A stretch of 64,000 nt of DNA, from assembly GCF_017875465.1 (NCBI RefSeq), contig NZ_JAGGMQ010000001.1, positions 682,001-746,000 of the forward strand, read 5' to 3'. This DNA is from Winslowiella toletana. GTDB taxonomy: Bacteria; Pseudomonadota; Gammaproteobacteria; Enterobacterales; Enterobacteriaceae. Shown in pieces: positions 50,914-60,978 of this stretch; position 1 is the first letter of the stretch, and every line of letters begins with the position of its first letter. Below the pieces are notes generated by a model. It did not search any database. It had not been told where the DNA came from and saw only the letters and a list, made by a program, of their open reading frames with translations. The position numbers and the translations under genes were made by a program.

Positions 50914-52326
50914 ATGAGTAATACCCCTGCGACGGTGCGCTGGCAGCTGTGGATTGTCGCTTTTGGCTTTTTTATGCAGACGCTGGATACCACCATCGTC
51001 AACACCGCACTGCCGTCGATGGCGCGCGATCTTGGCGTCAGCCCGCTCAATATGCATTCGGTGATCGTCTCCTATGTGCTGACGGTAGCGGTCACCCTGC
51101 CGCTCAGCGGCTGGCTGGCCGACCGCTTTGGCGTGCGCAATATCCTGTTTGTCGCCATCCTGCTGTTCAGCCTGGGTTCGCTGCTGTGCGCCCTCTCCGG
51201 CACCCTTGATCAGCTGGTCATGTCACGCGTGGTGCAGGGTGTTGGCGGTGCGATGATGGTGCCGGTCGGACGCCTGACGGTGATGAAAATTGTGCCGCGC
51301 GACCAGTATATGGCGGCGATGACCTTTGTTACCCTGCCCGGCCAGATTGGTCCGCTTATTGGCCCGGCGCTGGGCGGCGTGCTGGTGGAATATGCCAGCT
51401 GGCACTGGATCTTCCTGATTAATATCCCGGTCGGCATTATCGGCGCTATCGCCACCATGACCCTGATGCCCAACTATACCCTGCCCGCCAGACGCTTTGA
51501 CTTCCTCGGTTTTGTGCTGCTGGCCGCCGGGATGGCGACCCTGACGCTGGCGCTGGATGGTCCGCGCGGCTCGGGAATTTCACCGCTGCTGCTGGGGATG
51601 TTTATCCTGGTGGGGATGTTTTCGCTGCTGTTCTATCTGCTGCATGCCCGCGGCAATGACCGGGCGCTGTTCAGCCTGAAACTGTTTGATAATCGTATCT
51701 ACTCGATTGGCCTGCTTGGCAGCCTGACCGGGCGCATCGGCAGCGCTATGCTGCCGTTTATGACGCCGCTGTTTCTGCAAATTGGTATGGGTTACAGCCC
51801 GTTGCATGCCGGTTTGATGATGATGCCGATGGTGCTGGGCAATATGGGCATGAAACGCATCGTGGTGCAGATCGTCAATCGTTTTGGCTATCGCAATGTG
51901 CTGACCGGCTCGACCATCGCGCTGGCGCTGGTGGTGGTGCTGTTCCCGCTGGTGGCGCTGCTGGGCTGGTTCTGGCTGCTGCCGCTGGTGCTGTTCTTAC
52001 AGGGGATGGTCAATGCGATACGCTTCTCGGCGATGAATACCCTGACGCTGAAAGATCTGCCGGATGAGCTGGCCTCCAGCGGCAACAGTCTGATGTCGAT
52101 GGTGCAGCAGCTGTCGATGAGTATCGGCGTGACGGTGGCGGGCCTGCTGCTTGGCGCTTTTGGCCATCATGCGGTGGCCGACAGCGCCATGGCGCATCAG
52201 ACCTTTATCTATACCTACCTCTGTATGGCGCTGGTGATTATCTTGCCAGCGCTGGTGTTCTGGCGGGTGCCCACGGATATCAGCAAAAATGTGACGCTCG
52301 CGCGCAGGAGAAAAAACCAACCATGA
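50914..52326 (+). CDS. mdtD: MFS transporter MdtD
   Basis: 470 aa (E. coli 471), alike throughout from [20 protein letters not shown] onwards. 14 membrane segments, DHA2-type MFS. Motifs: [32 protein letters not shown] (motif A), [20 protein letters not shown] (motif B region), [18 protein letters not shown] (motif C region). Known to export citrate/iron chelates in related work on E. coli MdtD; not essential for MdtABC drug export. It is followed by baeS with an ATGA overlap. Confidence 0.95.
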   Translation: MSNTPATVRWQLWIVAFGFFMQTLDTTIVNTALPSMARDLGVSPLNMHSVIVSYVLTVAVTLPLSGWLADRFGVRNILFVAILLFSLGSLLCALSGTLDQLVMSRVVQGVGGAMMVPVGRLTVMKIVPRDQYMAAMTFVTLPGQIGPLIGPALGGVLVEYASWHWIFLINIPVGIIGAIATMTLMPNYTLPARRFDFLGFVLLAAGMATLTLALDGPRGSGISPLLLGMFILVGMFSLLFYLLHARGNDRALFSLKLFDNRIYSIGLLGSLTGRIGSAMLPFMTPLFLQIGMGYSPLHAGLMMMPMVLGNMGMKRIVVQIVNRFGYRNVLTGSTIALALVVVLFPLVALLGWFWLLPLVLFLQGMVNAIRFSAMNTLTLKDLPDELASSGNSLMSMVQQLSMSIGVTVAGLLLGAFGHHAVADSAMAHQTFIYTYLCMALVIILPALVFWRVPTDISKNVTLARRRKNQP

Positions 52327-53705
52327 GAAAAATGCGTATCGGCATCAGCGCCAAACTGTTCCTCGCCATCTTCTCCACCTGCATGCTGGTGCTGATTATT
52401 ATGCACTGGGGCGTACGTCTCAGTTTTGAACATGGCTTTATTGATTATATTAAGCGCGGCAATGAGCAGCGTCTGGCGCTGCTCAGTGATGCACTGGCCG
52501 ATCAGTATGAGCAGCACGGCAGCTGGGATTTTCTGCGTAACAATAACAAGCTGGTATTTACCATTTTGCGCTCGCTGGAGCAGAATCCGGATGCCAGTAA
52601 TTCGCTGCCGCCGCACGGCTGGCGCACCCAGTTCTGGATTATCGACCAGCAGTATCGCGTGCTGGTGGGACCGCGTGCGCCAGTCCCGCAGGAAGGCACC
52701 CGGCGCAATATCACCACCAGCAATAATAAAGTGGTTGGCTGGGTGATTGGCTCGCCGTCCGAGCGCATTACCCGCAGCACCGATATTAACTTTGACCAGC
52801 AACAGCGGCGCACCAGCTGGCTGATTGTCGGTCTGTCGACGCTGTTAGCCGCCGCCGTTACCTGGCTGATGTCGCGCGGCCTGCTGGCGCCGGTTAAGCG
52901 GCTGGTCGAAGGCACCCATCATCTGGCGGCCGGTGATTTCGCCACCCGCGTTGAGGTCGGCAGCCGTGATGAACTGGGACGGCTGGCGCAGGACTTTAAC
53001 CGGCTGGCCAGCTCACTGGAGAAAAACGAGAGTATGCGCCGCGCCTTTATGGCCGATATCTCCCATGAACTGCGCACGCCGCTGGCGATCCTGCGCGGTG
53101 AACTGGAAGCGATGCAGGATGGCGTGCGTAAGCTGACCCCGGAGGCTATCGCTTCGCTACAGGCGGAAGTGGTGACGCTGACCAAACTGGTGGACGATTT
53201 ACATCAGCTGTCGCTGTCGGATGAGGGCGCGCTGGCTTACCGCAAAGCCGCCACCGATGTGGTCTCGCTGCTGGAAGTGGTCGCCGGAAGTTTCCGCGCC
53301 CGCTTTGCCAGCCGTCAGCTATCCTTAACCCTGTCGCTGCCGCAGCAAGCGCCGCTGTTTGGCGATGCCGATCGCCTGATGCAACTGTTCAGCAATCTGA
53401 TGGAAAACAGCCTGCGCTATACCGATGCCGGTGGCGGGCTGAAAATTTCGCTGCAACAACAGCCCGGTAAAATGCTGCTACATTTTGATGACAGCGCGCC
53501 GGGCGTCAGCGATGAGCAGCGGCAGCAGATTTTTGAGCGCTTTTACCGTACGGAAAGTTCACGCAATCGCGCCAGCGGCGGCTCCGGGCTGGGGCTGGCG
53601 ATCTGCAAAAACATTGTCGAAGCCCATGGTGGTACACTCAGTGCAGACCACTCTGATTTGGGCGGCTTGCGTATTACGGTAATCTTGCCGCCTGACTCCA
53701 ACTGA
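52323..53705 (+). CDS. baeS: Envelope-stress sensor histidine kinase BaeS
   Basis: 460 aa. Two membrane helices (about 10-32 and 160-180) bracket a periplasmic sensor; HAMP (about 182-235; [20 protein letters not shown]), HisKA with [14 protein letters not shown] (phospho-His near 248), and the ATPase domain with the N box [19 protein letters not shown]1 [11 protein letters not shown] and G2 [15 protein letters not shown]. It senses envelope damage and toxic compounds (indole, tannins, metals) and phosphorylates BaeR. Start overlaps the mdtD stop. Confidence 0.96.
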   Translation: MRKMRIGISAKLFLAIFSTCMLVLIIMHWGVRLSFEHGFIDYIKRGNEQRLALLSDALADQYEQHGSWDFLRNNNKLVFTILRSLEQNPDASNSLPPHGWRTQFWIIDQQYRVLVGPRAPVPQEGTRRNITTSNNKVVGWVIGSPSERITRSTDINFDQQQRRTSWLIVGLSTLLAAAVTWLMSRGLLAPVKRLVEGTHHLAAGDFATRVEVGSRDELGRLAQDFNRLASSLEKNESMRRAFMADISHELRTPLAILRGELEAMQDGVRKLTPEAIASLQAEVVTLTKLVDDLHQLSLSDEGALAYRKAATDVVSLLEVVAGSFRARFASRQLSLTLSLPQQAPLFGDADRLMQLFSNLMENSLRYTDAGGGLKISLQQQPGKMLLHFDDSAPGVSDEQRQQIFERFYRTESSRNRASGGSGLGLAICKNIVEAHGGTLSADHSDLGGLRITVILPPDSN

Positions 53706-53715
53706 ATATGAGAAG

Positions 53716-54420
53716 ATGACTGAATATCACGAACCGATGATTCTGGTAGTGGAAGACGAGCCGAAACTGGCCCAGCTGTTAATCGATTATTTGCAGGCTT
53801 CGAACTACCGCACCCATCATATTGCCGATGGCGCTCAGGTCATCAGCTATGTGCAGCAGACCCCTCCCGATTTGATCCTGCTGGATCTGATGCTGCCCGG
53901 TACCGACGGCCTGACGCTGTGCCGTGAAATCCGCCGTTTTTCTGAACTGCCCGTGATCATCGTCACCGCCAAAACCGAAGAGATTGATCGGCTGCTGGGA
54001 CTGGAAATCGGTGCGGATGACTATATCTGCAAACCTTTCAGCCCACGCGAAGTGGTGGCGCGGGTGAAAACCATTCTGCGGCGGGTAAAAAGCTCGCCGG
54101 AAGAGGTGCAGAAAGCCTCACTGCTGGTGGTCGATGAGGGGCGCTTTCACGCCAGCTGGCGCGATCGCCCGCTGGATCTGACCCCGGCCGAGTTTCGCCT
54201 GCTGAAAACTCTGGCGCAGGAACCGGGCAAGGTGTTCTCACGCGAGCAGCTGCTGAATCATCTGTATGACGATTATCGCGTGGTGACTGACCGCACCATC
54301 GACAGCCATATTAAAAATCTGCGCCGTAAGCTGGAAGCGCTCGACAGTGAGCAGCCATTTATTCGCGCGGTCTACGGTATGGGCTACCGCTGGGAAGCGG
54401 ATATCTGTCGCCTGGTTTGA
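53716..54420 (+). CDS. baeR: Response regulator BaeR
   Basis: 234 aa OmpR/PhoB-type. Receiver domain with [18 protein letters not shown] and phosphoacceptor Asp57 in [38 protein letters not shown] and a C-terminal winged helix ([36 protein letters not shown]). When phosphorylated it activates mdtABCD-baeSR, acrD and spy in E. coli. It lies 10 bases after baeS. It is the last gene of the operon. Confidence 0.96.
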   Translation: MTEYHEPMILVVEDEPKLAQLLIDYLQASNYRTHHIADGAQVISYVQQTPPDLILLDLMLPGTDGLTLCREIRRFSELPVIIVTAKTEEIDRLLGLEIGADDYICKPFSPREVVARVKTILRRVKSSPEEVQKASLLVVDEGRFHASWRDRPLDLTPAEFRLLKTLAQEPGKVFSREQLLNHLYDDYRVVTDRTIDSHIKNLRRKLEALDSEQPFIRAVYGMGYRWEADICRLV

Positions 54421-54430
54421 TCCACGTCAA

Positions 54431-54459
54431 TTTACATAACCTTCTCAACCTCCTACAAT
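54431..54459 (+). promoter_or_regulatory. Sigma-70 promoter of trhP (yegQ)
   Basis: TTTACA (54431-54436) and TACAAT (54454-54459) with a 17-base spacer, 11 bases after the baeR stop. Transcription would begin near 54466, giving a leader of about 78 bases. Confidence 0.75.
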
Positions 54460-54477
54460 CCCCGCACATTTTGTAAG

Positions 54478-54498
54478 GCCGACAGACTCTCTGTCGGC
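54478..54498 (+). other. Leader hairpin before trhP
   Basis: GCCGACAGA-CTC-TCTGTCGGC: a 9-bp perfect stem with a 3-base loop inside the trhP leader. No T-run follows (GGCTGGCGG comes next), so it is not a usual terminator of the baeR transcript. Role unknown. Confidence 0.6.
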
Positions 54499-54543
54499 TG
54501 GCGGCGATCTGCCGTTCTGACCTGACATCAGACTGAGAAAAAC

Positions 54544-55878
54544 ATGTTTAAACCGGAACTCCTCTCTCCGGCCGGTACGCTGAAAAATATGCGTTACGCC
54601 TTTGCCTATGGGGCAGATGCGGTGTATGCCGGTCAGCCGCGGTACAGCCTGCGAGTGCGTAATAACGAATTCAACCATGAGAACCTTGCCACTGGCATCG
54701 CTGAAGCGCATGCGCTGGGCAAAAAGTTCTATGTGGTGGTCAATATCGCGCCGCATAACGCCAAGCTGAAAACCTTTATCCGCGATCTGCGTCCGGTGAT
54801 TGAGATGGCGCCTGATGCGCTGATTATGTCCGATCCCGGTCTGATTATGCTGGTGCGTGAAGCCTTTCCACAGATGGCGGTGCATCTGTCGGTACAGGCC
54901 AACGCCGTTAACTGGGCGACGGTGAAATTCTGGCAACAGATGGGGCTGACGCGGGTGATTCTGTCACGCGAACTGTCGCTGGAAGAGATTGCGGAGATCC
55001 GCCAGCAGGTGCCGGAAATGGAGCTGGAGATCTTTGTCCATGGCGCGCTCTGTATGGCCTACTCCGGCCGCTGCCTGCTGTCTGGCTATCTGAATAAGCG
55101 CGACCCGAATCAGGGCACCTGCACCAACGCCTGTCGCTGGGAATATAACGTGCAGGAAGGTAAACAGGACGAAGTCGGCAATATCGTCCATCAGTACCAG
55201 CCGATTCCGGTAAAAACCGTCGAACCGACCCTCGGCGTCGGTCAGCCAACCGATAAAGTCTTTATGATCGAAGAAGCGCAGCGTCCGGGTGAATATATGT
55301 CGGCGTTCGAAGATGAGCACGGCACCTATATTATGAACTCGAAAGATCTGCGCGCCGTCGCTCACGTTGAACGCCTCAGCAAGATGGGCGTACATTCGCT
55401 GAAAATTGAAGGACGCACCAAGTCATTTTACTACTGCGCGCGCACCGCGCAGGTCTACCGCCGCGCGATTGACGATGCCGCCGCCGGTAAACCATTTGAC
55501 CCCAGCCTGCTGGAGACCCTGGAAGGGCTGGCGCATCGCGGCTATACCGAAGGTTTTCTGCGCCGCCACACCCATGACAGCTATCAGAGTTACGAAACCG
55601 GCCACTCGCTGTCGGATCGTCAGCAATTTGTCGGCGAATTTACCGGCGAACGCCGTGGCGCGCTGGCGCTGGTGGATGTGAAGAATAAGTTTCTGGTTGG
55701 CGACAGCCTTGAGATGATGACGCCAGCGGGTAATGTCACCTTCTGTTTGCAGGAGATGGAAAACAGTAAAGCGCAGCCGGTGACCGTCGCGCCAGGCAAC
55801 GGTCATTTTGTCTGGATCCCGATCCCGGACGAGATCGATCTCAGCTACGCACTGCTGATGCGCAATCTGCCAGCATAG
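54544..55878 (+). CDS. trhP: Prephenate-dependent tRNA uridine(34) hydroxylase TrhP
   Basis: 444 aa (old name yegQ). Peptidase U32 family: starts MFKPELLSPAGTLKNMRYAF, then FVHGALCMAYSGRCLLSGYL and NQGTCTNACRWEY (cysteines that bind the [4Fe-4S] cluster in this family) and SLKIEGRTKSFYYCARTAQV near 285. With prephenate as oxygen-donating cofactor source it hydroxylates U34 of tRNAs to ho5U, the precursor of cmo5U/mo5U; it is an alternative to the oxygen-dependent TrhO. The gene is between baeR and cyaR, the same order as in E. coli. Confidence 0.96.
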   Translation: MFKPELLSPAGTLKNMRYAFAYGADAVYAGQPRYSLRVRNNEFNHENLATGIAEAHALGKKFYVVVNIAPHNAKLKTFIRDLRPVIEMAPDALIMSDPGLIMLVREAFPQMAVHLSVQANAVNWATVKFWQQMGLTRVILSRELSLEEIAEIRQQVPEMELEIFVHGALCMAYSGRCLLSGYLNKRDPNQGTCTNACRWEYNVQEGKQDEVGNIVHQYQPIPVKTVEPTLGVGQPTDKVFMIEEAQRPGEYMSAFEDEHGTYIMNSKDLRAVAHVERLSKMGVHSLKIEGRTKSFYYCARTAQVYRRAIDDAAAGKPFDPSLLETLEGLAHRGYTEGFLRRHTHDSYQSYETGHSLSDRQQFVGEFTGERRGALALVDVKNKFLVGDSLEMMTPAGNVTFCLQEMENSKAQPVTVAPGNGHFVWIPIPDEIDLSYALLMRNLPA

Positions 55879-55936
55879 CTGGCACTACACCATATGTGAG
55901 ATTACGCCAGGTTTAATTCACCTGTTGTTACAGATA

Positions 55937-55952
55937 TTAGAATTTGATCACA
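55937..55952 (+). promoter_or_regulatory. CRP site of cyaR
   Basis: TTAGA-N6-TCACA; the right half is consensus, the left half matches 3 of 5. The centre (about 55944.5) is 41.5 bases upstream of the predicted cyaR start, as in class II CRP promoters, and TACTAT at 55974-55979 serves as -10. E. coli cyaR is CRP-activated, and this arrangement fits. Confidence 0.7.
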
Positions 55953-55985
55953 TTACCTTGCCGCTTTTGTCGCTACTATCTCGCC

Positions 55986-56071
55986 TGCTACAACGAGCAA
56001 TAAAAAAAGCAAGGTTTTACAGGAACCACCTCATTCGCCCGCCCGGCTCCCCCGTGCGGGTTTTTCTTTTT
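55986..56071 (+). ncRNA. cyaR: Hfq-dependent small RNA CyaR
   Basis: Between trhP and yegS, where E. coli has cyaR (ryeE). The conserved seed CAGGAACCACCTC (56020-56032) is present, preceded by a short hairpin (TGCT/AGCA) and followed by a terminator stem CCCGCCCGG / CCGTGCGGG with one mismatch (56038-56060) and T5CT5 tail. Predicted length 86 nt, matching the E. coli RNA (86-87 nt). CyaR is Hfq-bound, CRP-activated and represses ompX, luxS and nadE in E. coli by base pairing through this seed. The seed sequence is conserved here; the terminator stem is more GC-rich than in E. coli. Confidence 0.88.
56038..56071 (+). terminator. Intrinsic terminator of cyaR
   Basis: CCCGCCCGG - CTCCC - CCGTGCGGG followed by TTTTTCTTTTT. 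9-position stem with one mismatch and a strong U-tract. Confidence 0.88.
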
Positions 56072-56186
56072 CTGTCGCAGATAACGCTGCCGTCTCTTGC
56101 GGTAAACCTTTCCTCCCCGATGTGCTATACATCTAATGATTTCAATTTTTTCGGCCATTATGGCCAGCGCAACAAAAGGGATAACG

Positions 56187-57086
56187 ATGGAAAAGCAGGC
56201 ACTTACGCTGGTGATTTTAAATGGCAAAGGCGCAGGTAACGAAGATCTGCGCGCAGCGATTACGACTTTGCGTGATGAAGGCTACGACATTGCGGTACGT
56301 GTCACCTGGGAACAGGGTGATGGCGCGCGCTATGTGCAGGAAGCGGTGCAGCTGAACGCCGAAACAGTGGTCGCCGGTGGCGGTGATGGCACGATTAATG
56401 AAATAGCCACCGCGCTGGCGCAGCTGGAGAATACGACACCGCCGGTACTGGGAATTCTGCCGCTGGGCACCGCCAACGATTTCGCCACCAGCGCCGGAGT
56501 GCCCGAAGGCATGGAGCAGGCACTGCGTCTGGCGATTGTCGGCAAAGCGGTTGATATCGATCTGGCCTGTGTGAATCAGCAGCGCTACTTTATCAATATG
56601 GCTACCGGCGGCTTCGGCACCAAAATCACCACCGAAACCCCGGAAAGGCTGAAATCAGCGCTGGGCGGCGTCTCCTACTTTATTCATGGCCTGATGCGTA
56701 TGGATCAGCTGAAAGCGGACAGCTGCGAAATTAGCGGCCCGGATTTCAGCTGGCAGGGTGATGCGCTGGTGATCGGTATTGGTAACGGGCGTCAGGCGGG
56801 TGGCGGACAGCGTCTTTGTCCGGGCGCTCTGATCAATGATGGCGCGCTGGAGCTGAGTATTGTGACTTCACAGGAGATCTTACCAACGCTGCTGCACACG
56901 CTTACTCGTGACGATGATAATCCTAATATTATTTCCGCTTCGCTGCCGTGGCTGACGATCCGCTCACCCAATGAGATGACGTTTAACCTGGATGGCGAGC
57001 CGCTAAGCGGCAGTGAATTCCGCATTGAAGTGCTGCCAAATGCCCTGCAATGTCGTTTACCGCCGTCGTGTGAGTTGCTGGCTTAG
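56187..57086 (+). CDS. yegS: Lipid kinase YegS
   Basis: 299 aa from the ATG at 56187 ([20 protein letters not shown]), which gives the exact E. coli length and has AAGGG 7 bases upstream; 17 upstream in-frame residues are discarded. DAG-kinase catalytic domain: [20 protein letters not shown] (GGDG core near 65), [19 protein letters not shown] near 95 and the NLDGEPLSG near 270. E. coli YegS phosphorylates phosphatidylglycerol in vitro and binds metals at a site near the active site; the in vivo role is unknown. Transcribed after cyaR with the promoter not identified. Confidence 0.95.
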   Translation: MEKQALTLVILNGKGAGNEDLRAAITTLRDEGYDIAVRVTWEQGDGARYVQEAVQLNAETVVAGGGDGTINEIATALAQLENTTPPVLGILPLGTANDFATSAGVPEGMEQALRLAIVGKAVDIDLACVNQQRYFINMATGGFGTKITTETPERLKSALGGVSYFIHGLMRMDQLKADSCEISGPDFSWQGDALVIGIGNGRQAGGGQRLCPGALINDGALELSIVTSQEILPTLLHTLTRDDDNPNIISASLPWLTIRSPNEMTFNLDGEPLSGSEFRIEVLPNALQCRLPPSCELLA

Positions 57087-57104
57087 AATTTCCCCTGTTT
57101 ATTA

Positions 57105-57170
57105 ACACGGGCGGCGAGAACGCCGCCCCTACTGGCTATTTATTGTAGGGGCGGCGTTCTCGCCCCCCGT
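57105..57170. repeat. Inverted pair of palindromic repeats after yegS
   Basis: ACACGGGCGGCGAGAACG... (57105-57132) is followed, after about 11 bases, by its near-exact reverse complement (57145-57170). Each copy is itself palindromic and the pair can form a stem of about 25 bp. It lies 18 bases after the yegS stop, and again has no T-run. Confidence 0.88.
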
Positions 57171-57328
57171 ATTGAAGAGTTGCACAAAGCATGACGACGG
57201 CATTCTCGTCGATCTTCCTCACAAACATCACAACGTGATCCCTGCCGCAAAATCCAGCCATCGAACTTGTATGGTAGTATAAAGGCGCGTAATTTTTCAT
57301 CATCGAATGCTGTTACAAGGTTGTGAAG

Positions 57329-58543
57329 ATGAAAATTATTAACGCAGAAGTGTTTGTCACCTGCCCCGGCAGAAATTTTGTCACGGTAAAAATCACCACC
57401 GATGAAGGATTAACCGGTATTGGTGACGCCACGCTCAATGGCCGCGAACTGCCGGTGGCCTCCTACTTAAAAGATCATGTCTGCCCGCAGCTGATCGGCC
57501 GCGATGCCCACCAGATTGAAGATATCTGGCAGTTTTTCTATAAGGGTGCTTACTGGCGTCGCGGTCCGGTCACCATGTCGGCCATTTCTGCGGTCGATAT
57601 GGCGCTGTGGGATATCAAAGGTAAAGCCGCCAATATGCCGCTGTATCAGCTGCTGGGCGGCGCCTCACGCACCGGCGTGATGGTCTATTGCCATACCACC
57701 GGTCACACCATCGATGAAGTGATGGACGACTACGCCCGCCATAAAGAGATGGGGTTTAAAGCGATTCGCGCCCAGTGCGGCGTGCCAGGAATGAAAACCA
57801 CTTATGGCATGGCGAAAGGTAAAGGCCTGGCCTATGAACCCGCCACCAAAGGCAACTGGCCGGAAGAGCAGCTGTGGTCGACGGAAAAGTACCTCGATTT
57901 TACGCCGAAGCTGTTTGCCGCCATCCGCGATAAGTTCGGCTTTGACGAACATCTGCTGCACGACATGCATCACCGCCTGACGCCCATTGAAGCGGCGCGC
58001 TTTGGTAAAAGCGTCGAAGATTATCGCCTGTTCTGGATGGAAGATCCGACCCCGGCAGAAAATCAGGAGAGCTTCCGCCTGATCCGCCAGCATACCGTTA
58101 CCCCGATTGCGGTCGGTGAAGTGTTTAACAGCATCTGGGATTGCAAACAGCTGATTGAAGAGCAGCTGATTGACTATATCCGCACCACCATCACCCACGC
58201 CGGTGGTATTACCGGCATGCGCCGCATCGCCGATTTCGCCTCGCTGTATCAGGTGCGCACCGGCTCACATGGCCCTTCCGATCTGTCACCGATTTGTATG
58301 GCGGCAGCGCTGCACTTTGACCTCTGGGTGCCGAACTTTGGTGTACAGGAGTATATGGGCTACTCCGAGCAGATGCTGGAAGTATTCGGCCACAGCTGGA
58401 GCTTCGATAACGGCTATATGCATCCAGGCAATAAGCCAGGCCTCGGCATTGAGTTCGACGAAAAGCTGGCGGCCCGCTATCCCTATGAACCCGCTTATCT
58501 GCCGGTGGCGCGCCTCGAAGATGGCACCCTGTGGAACTGGTAA
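57329..58543 (+). CDS. rspA: Enolase-superfamily D-mannonate/sugar-acid dehydratase RspA
   Basis: 404 aa from ATG 57329, with AAGG 8 bases upstream; the same length as E. coli RspA and nearly identical over long stretches (for example [36 protein letters not shown]). Enolase-superfamily residues visible: Asp and His in [10 protein letters not shown] (near 210-212), Glu in [11 protein letters not shown] (near 236), Glu in [11 protein letters not shown] (near 262). The RspA family includes low-activity D-mannonate dehydratases; the natural substrate is unresolved and RspA was first linked to starvation sensing by homoserine lactone. First gene of the operon rspA-rspB-MFS-ydfI-rspR. A possible GntR-type operator overlaps TTGTATGGTAGTATAA just upstream (57270-57285). 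Confidence 0.93.
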   Translation: MKIINAEVFVTCPGRNFVTVKITTDEGLTGIGDATLNGRELPVASYLKDHVCPQLIGRDAHQIEDIWQFFYKGAYWRRGPVTMSAISAVDMALWDIKGKAANMPLYQLLGGASRTGVMVYCHTTGHTIDEVMDDYARHKEMGFKAIRAQCGVPGMKTTYGMAKGKGLAYEPATKGNWPEEQLWSTEKYLDFTPKLFAAIRDKFGFDEHLLHDMHHRLTPIEAARFGKSVEDYRLFWMEDPTPAENQESFRLIRQHTVTPIAVGEVFNSIWDCKQLIEEQLIDYIRTTITHAGGITGMRRIADFASLYQVRTGSHGPSDLSPICMAAALHFDLWVPNFGVQEYMGYSEQMLEVFGHSWSFDNGYMHPGNKPGLGIEFDEKLAARYPYEPAYLPVARLEDGTLWNW

Positions 58544-58554
58544 AGGAGCAGATG

Positions 58555-59565
58555 ATGAACTCAGTAGTCATTGAACGTCCGGGCGCGCTGACGCTGGAAA
58601 AACGCGATATCCCGCAGCCCGCGCGTGGCGAAGTGCGGGTAAAAGTGCGTTACGCCAGTATCTGCGGTTCCGATGTGCATATCTGGCATGGTCACAACCC
58701 CTTTGCCCGCTATCCACGGGTGATTGGCCATGAGTTCTTTGGCGTGATTGATGCCGTCGGTGAAGCGGTTGATGCGTCCCGCCTCGGCGAGCGAGTGGCG
58801 GTTGATCCGGTGGTCAGCTGTGGTCACTGCTATCCCTGCTCTGTCGGTCGCCCGAATGTCTGTAGCGAGTTGCAGGTGATTGGCGTGCATCGCGATGGCG
58901 GCTTTAGCCAGTATGCGCTGGCGCCAGCCGCTAACGCATATACCCTGCCGGAGAGCATTCCCGATACGCTGGCCAGCCTGGTGGAACCCTTTACCATTGC
59001 CGCCAATATCACCGCGTTTCTGCAACCCATGGCTAACGATATCGCGCTGATTTACGGCGCCGGACCGATGGGACTGACCGCCATTCAGGTGCTGAAAGGG
59101 GTGTATGGCGTCCAGCAGGTGATCGTGGTTGATCGTCTGCCGGAACGCCTGGCGCTGGCCACCCAGAGCGGTGCCGATCGGGTGCTGGATAACAGCGAAC
59201 GGCCGCTGGCAGAGCAGCTTGATGGCATCCAGCCAACGCTGATTATCGATGCCGCCTGTCACCCGGCGATCCTTGCCGAAGCGGTGGCACTGGCCTCCCC
59301 GGCAGCACGCATTGGTTTGCTCGGTTTTTCCGGCGATCCCTGCACGCTGACACAACAAAGTCTGACCAGTAAAGAGCTGTCGCTGTTTACCTCGAGGCTT
59401 AACAGTAAGCGTTTTCCGCAGGTAATTAGCTGGATGGAACAGGGGCTGATTCACCCGGAAAAACTGGTTACTCATACCTTTGCGCTGAGTGATGTGGAAC
59501 AGGCGATGACGTTGTTTGAAAAGCAGCCCCGCAGCTGCTGCAAGGTGATTTTAAAAGTGGATTGA
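58555..59565 (+). CDS. rspB: Zinc-dependent alcohol dehydrogenase RspB
   Basis: 336 aa. I choose the second of two adjacent ATGs (58555): AAAGGAG is then 6 bases away and the N-terminus lines up with E. coli RspB. Medium-chain dehydrogenase: catalytic zinc ligand in SICGSDVHIWHGHNP and GHEFFGV, structural zinc Cys4 in CGHCYPCSVGRPNVC, Rossmann motif VYGAGPMGLTAIQVL near 170 (read as IYGAGPMGLTA). It is expected to oxidise a sugar or sugar acid alcohol group with NAD(P)+. The rspA stop lies 11 bases upstream. An intercistronic hairpin follows (59579-59600). Confidence 0.93.
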   Translation: MNSVVIERPGALTLEKRDIPQPARGEVRVKVRYASICGSDVHIWHGHNPFARYPRVIGHEFFGVIDAVGEAVDASRLGERVAVDPVVSCGHCYPCSVGRPNVCSELQVIGVHRDGGFSQYALAPAANAYTLPESIPDTLASLVEPFTIAANITAFLQPMANDIALIYGAGPMGLTAIQVLKGVYGVQQVIVVDRLPERLALATQSGADRVLDNSERPLAEQLDGIQPTLIIDAACHPAILAEAVALASPAARIGLLGFSGDPCTLTQQSLTSKELSLFTSRLNSKRFPQVISWMEQGLIHPEKLVTHTFALSDVEQAMTLFEKQPRSCCKVILKVD

Positions 59566-59578
59566 CACAACAACTTAC

Positions 59579-59600
59579 CGGGCCAGTTACCGCTGGCCCG
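59579..59600 (+). other. Intercistronic hairpin rspB / MFS gene
   Basis: CGGGCCAG-TTACCG-CTGGCCCG forms an 8-bp perfect stem in the 81-base gap between rspB and the transporter gene. No T-run. Possibly sets relative mRNA stability within the operon. Confidence 0.5.
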
Positions 59601-59646
59601 TACCGGGAAAACTGTACCTGCATATTATAATTATTACGGAGTCATT

Positions 59647-60933
59647 ATGTTCAAGAACCTGCGCTGGACTATCGTACTGCTGCTGTTTCTGGTCTACATG
59701 ATTAACTACCTCGATCGTGTCGCCCTCTCCCTGACCGTACCGATGATTGAAAAAGATCTGCTGCTGAATGCAGAGCAGTTCGGCATGATTTTCGGCAGCT
59801 TCTTTTTCGGTTACGCACTGTTTAACTTTATTGGCGGCCTGGCTACCGATAAATATGGTCCGACGCTGGTGCTCGGCGTGGCGGTCGGTATGTGGTCGCT
59901 GTTCTGCGGCCTGACCGCCGTCGCCACCGGCTTCTGGTCGATGCTGATTCTGCGTGTGCTGTTTGGCATGGCTGAAGGACCGATTTGCGCCTCCGCCAAT
60001 AAAGCGATTAACGGCTGGTTTCCGAAGAAACAGGCCGCCACCGCCATGGGCTTCCTCAGTGCCGGTTCACCTTTAGGTGGCGCGGTAGCCGGACCGATTA
60101 TCGGCTATCTGGCGCTGTCGTTCGGCTGGCGTCCGGCGTTTATGATTATCTGCTGCATCGGCATCGTCTGGATGGTGGTGTGGTTCTTTATCTCGGCAGA
60201 CAATCCGGCGAAAAGTAAGCATGTTTCCGCCGATGAGCGCACGCTGATTGAGAAACTGAAGCAGGAGCAGATCAGCGCCGAGGAAGATCTGGCGCAAGCC
60301 GCTCACGGCCTTGGTTACTATCTGCGTCAGCCGATCATTCTGGTGACCGCGTTCGCCTTCTTCTGCTACAACTATATTCTGTTCTTCTTTCTCAGCTGGT
60401 TCCCGGCTTACCTGGTGCAGGCCCATGGCCTGAATATCAAGGAGATGAGCATCACCACCATGATCCCGTGGATTGTTGGCTTTGTCGGCCTGGCGCTGGG
60501 CGGTCTGATCTCCGATAAGATCTTTAAGGTCACCGGTAAGCTGTTGCTGTCGCGGAAAATTGTGCTGGTGGTCTCACTGCTGGCGGCGGCCATTTGTGTC
60601 GGACTGGCGGGTACGGTAAAAGAGGTCACCTCTGCTGTGGTATTGATGTCGGTATCGATCTTCTTTCTGTATATCACCGGCGCTATCTACTGGGCGATTA
60701 TTCAGGATGTGGTGCATAAAAGCCGGGTCGGCGGCATCAGCGGTTTTATCCATCTTATCGGCAGCATTTCCGGCATTATCGGCCCGATTGCCACCGGCTA
60801 TATCGTGCAGAACACCGGCAAGTTCGACAGCGCCTTTGTACTGGCTGGGGTGGTTGCCGCCCTTGGCGCCTTCCTGGTGCTGTTTTTGATTAAAAGCCCG
60901 AAAGCCAGCAGCGGAGACGCCGTTTCGGTCTGA
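59647..60933 (+). CDS. MFS sugar-acid transporter (anion:cation symporter family)
   Basis: 428 aa, 12 membrane segments, with the ACS-family start LLLFLVYMINYLDRVALSLT, FIGGLATDKYGPTLVLG (motif A region) and VLFGMAEGPICASANKAING. The family includes ExuT, GudP and UhpC-like carriers that bring in hexuronates, glucarate or mannonate with protons. By its place between rspB and ydfI the substrate is likely a hexonate or hexuronate; this is inference. TTACGGAG lies just upstream of the start. A short hairpin GGGCGC-N5-GCGCCC (60941-60957) follows the gene. Confidence 0.9.
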   Translation: MFKNLRWTIVLLLFLVYMINYLDRVALSLTVPMIEKDLLLNAEQFGMIFGSFFFGYALFNFIGGLATDKYGPTLVLGVAVGMWSLFCGLTAVATGFWSMLILRVLFGMAEGPICASANKAINGWFPKKQAATAMGFLSAGSPLGGAVAGPIIGYLALSFGWRPAFMIICCIGIVWMVVWFFISADNPAKSKHVSADERTLIEKLKQEQISAEEDLAQAAHGLGYYLRQPIILVTAFAFFCYNYILFFFLSWFPAYLVQAHGLNIKEMSITTMIPWIVGFVGLALGGLISDKIFKVTGKLLLSRKIVLVVSLLAAAICVGLAGTVKEVTSAVVLMSVSIFFLYITGAIYWAIIQDVVHKSRVGGISGFIHLIGSISGIIGPIATGYIVQNTGKFDSAFVLAGVVAALGAFLVLFLIKSPKASSGDAVSV

Positions 60934-60978
60934 TCATTCAGGGCGCATTCAGCGCCCTTCTCCCGACAAGGATTGACT

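Noticed and set aside
57270..57285. TTGTATGGTAGTATAA as a definite RspR operator
   Set aside because: The symmetry is weak and the E. coli RspR site is not clear to me; mentioned only as a possibility under rspA.
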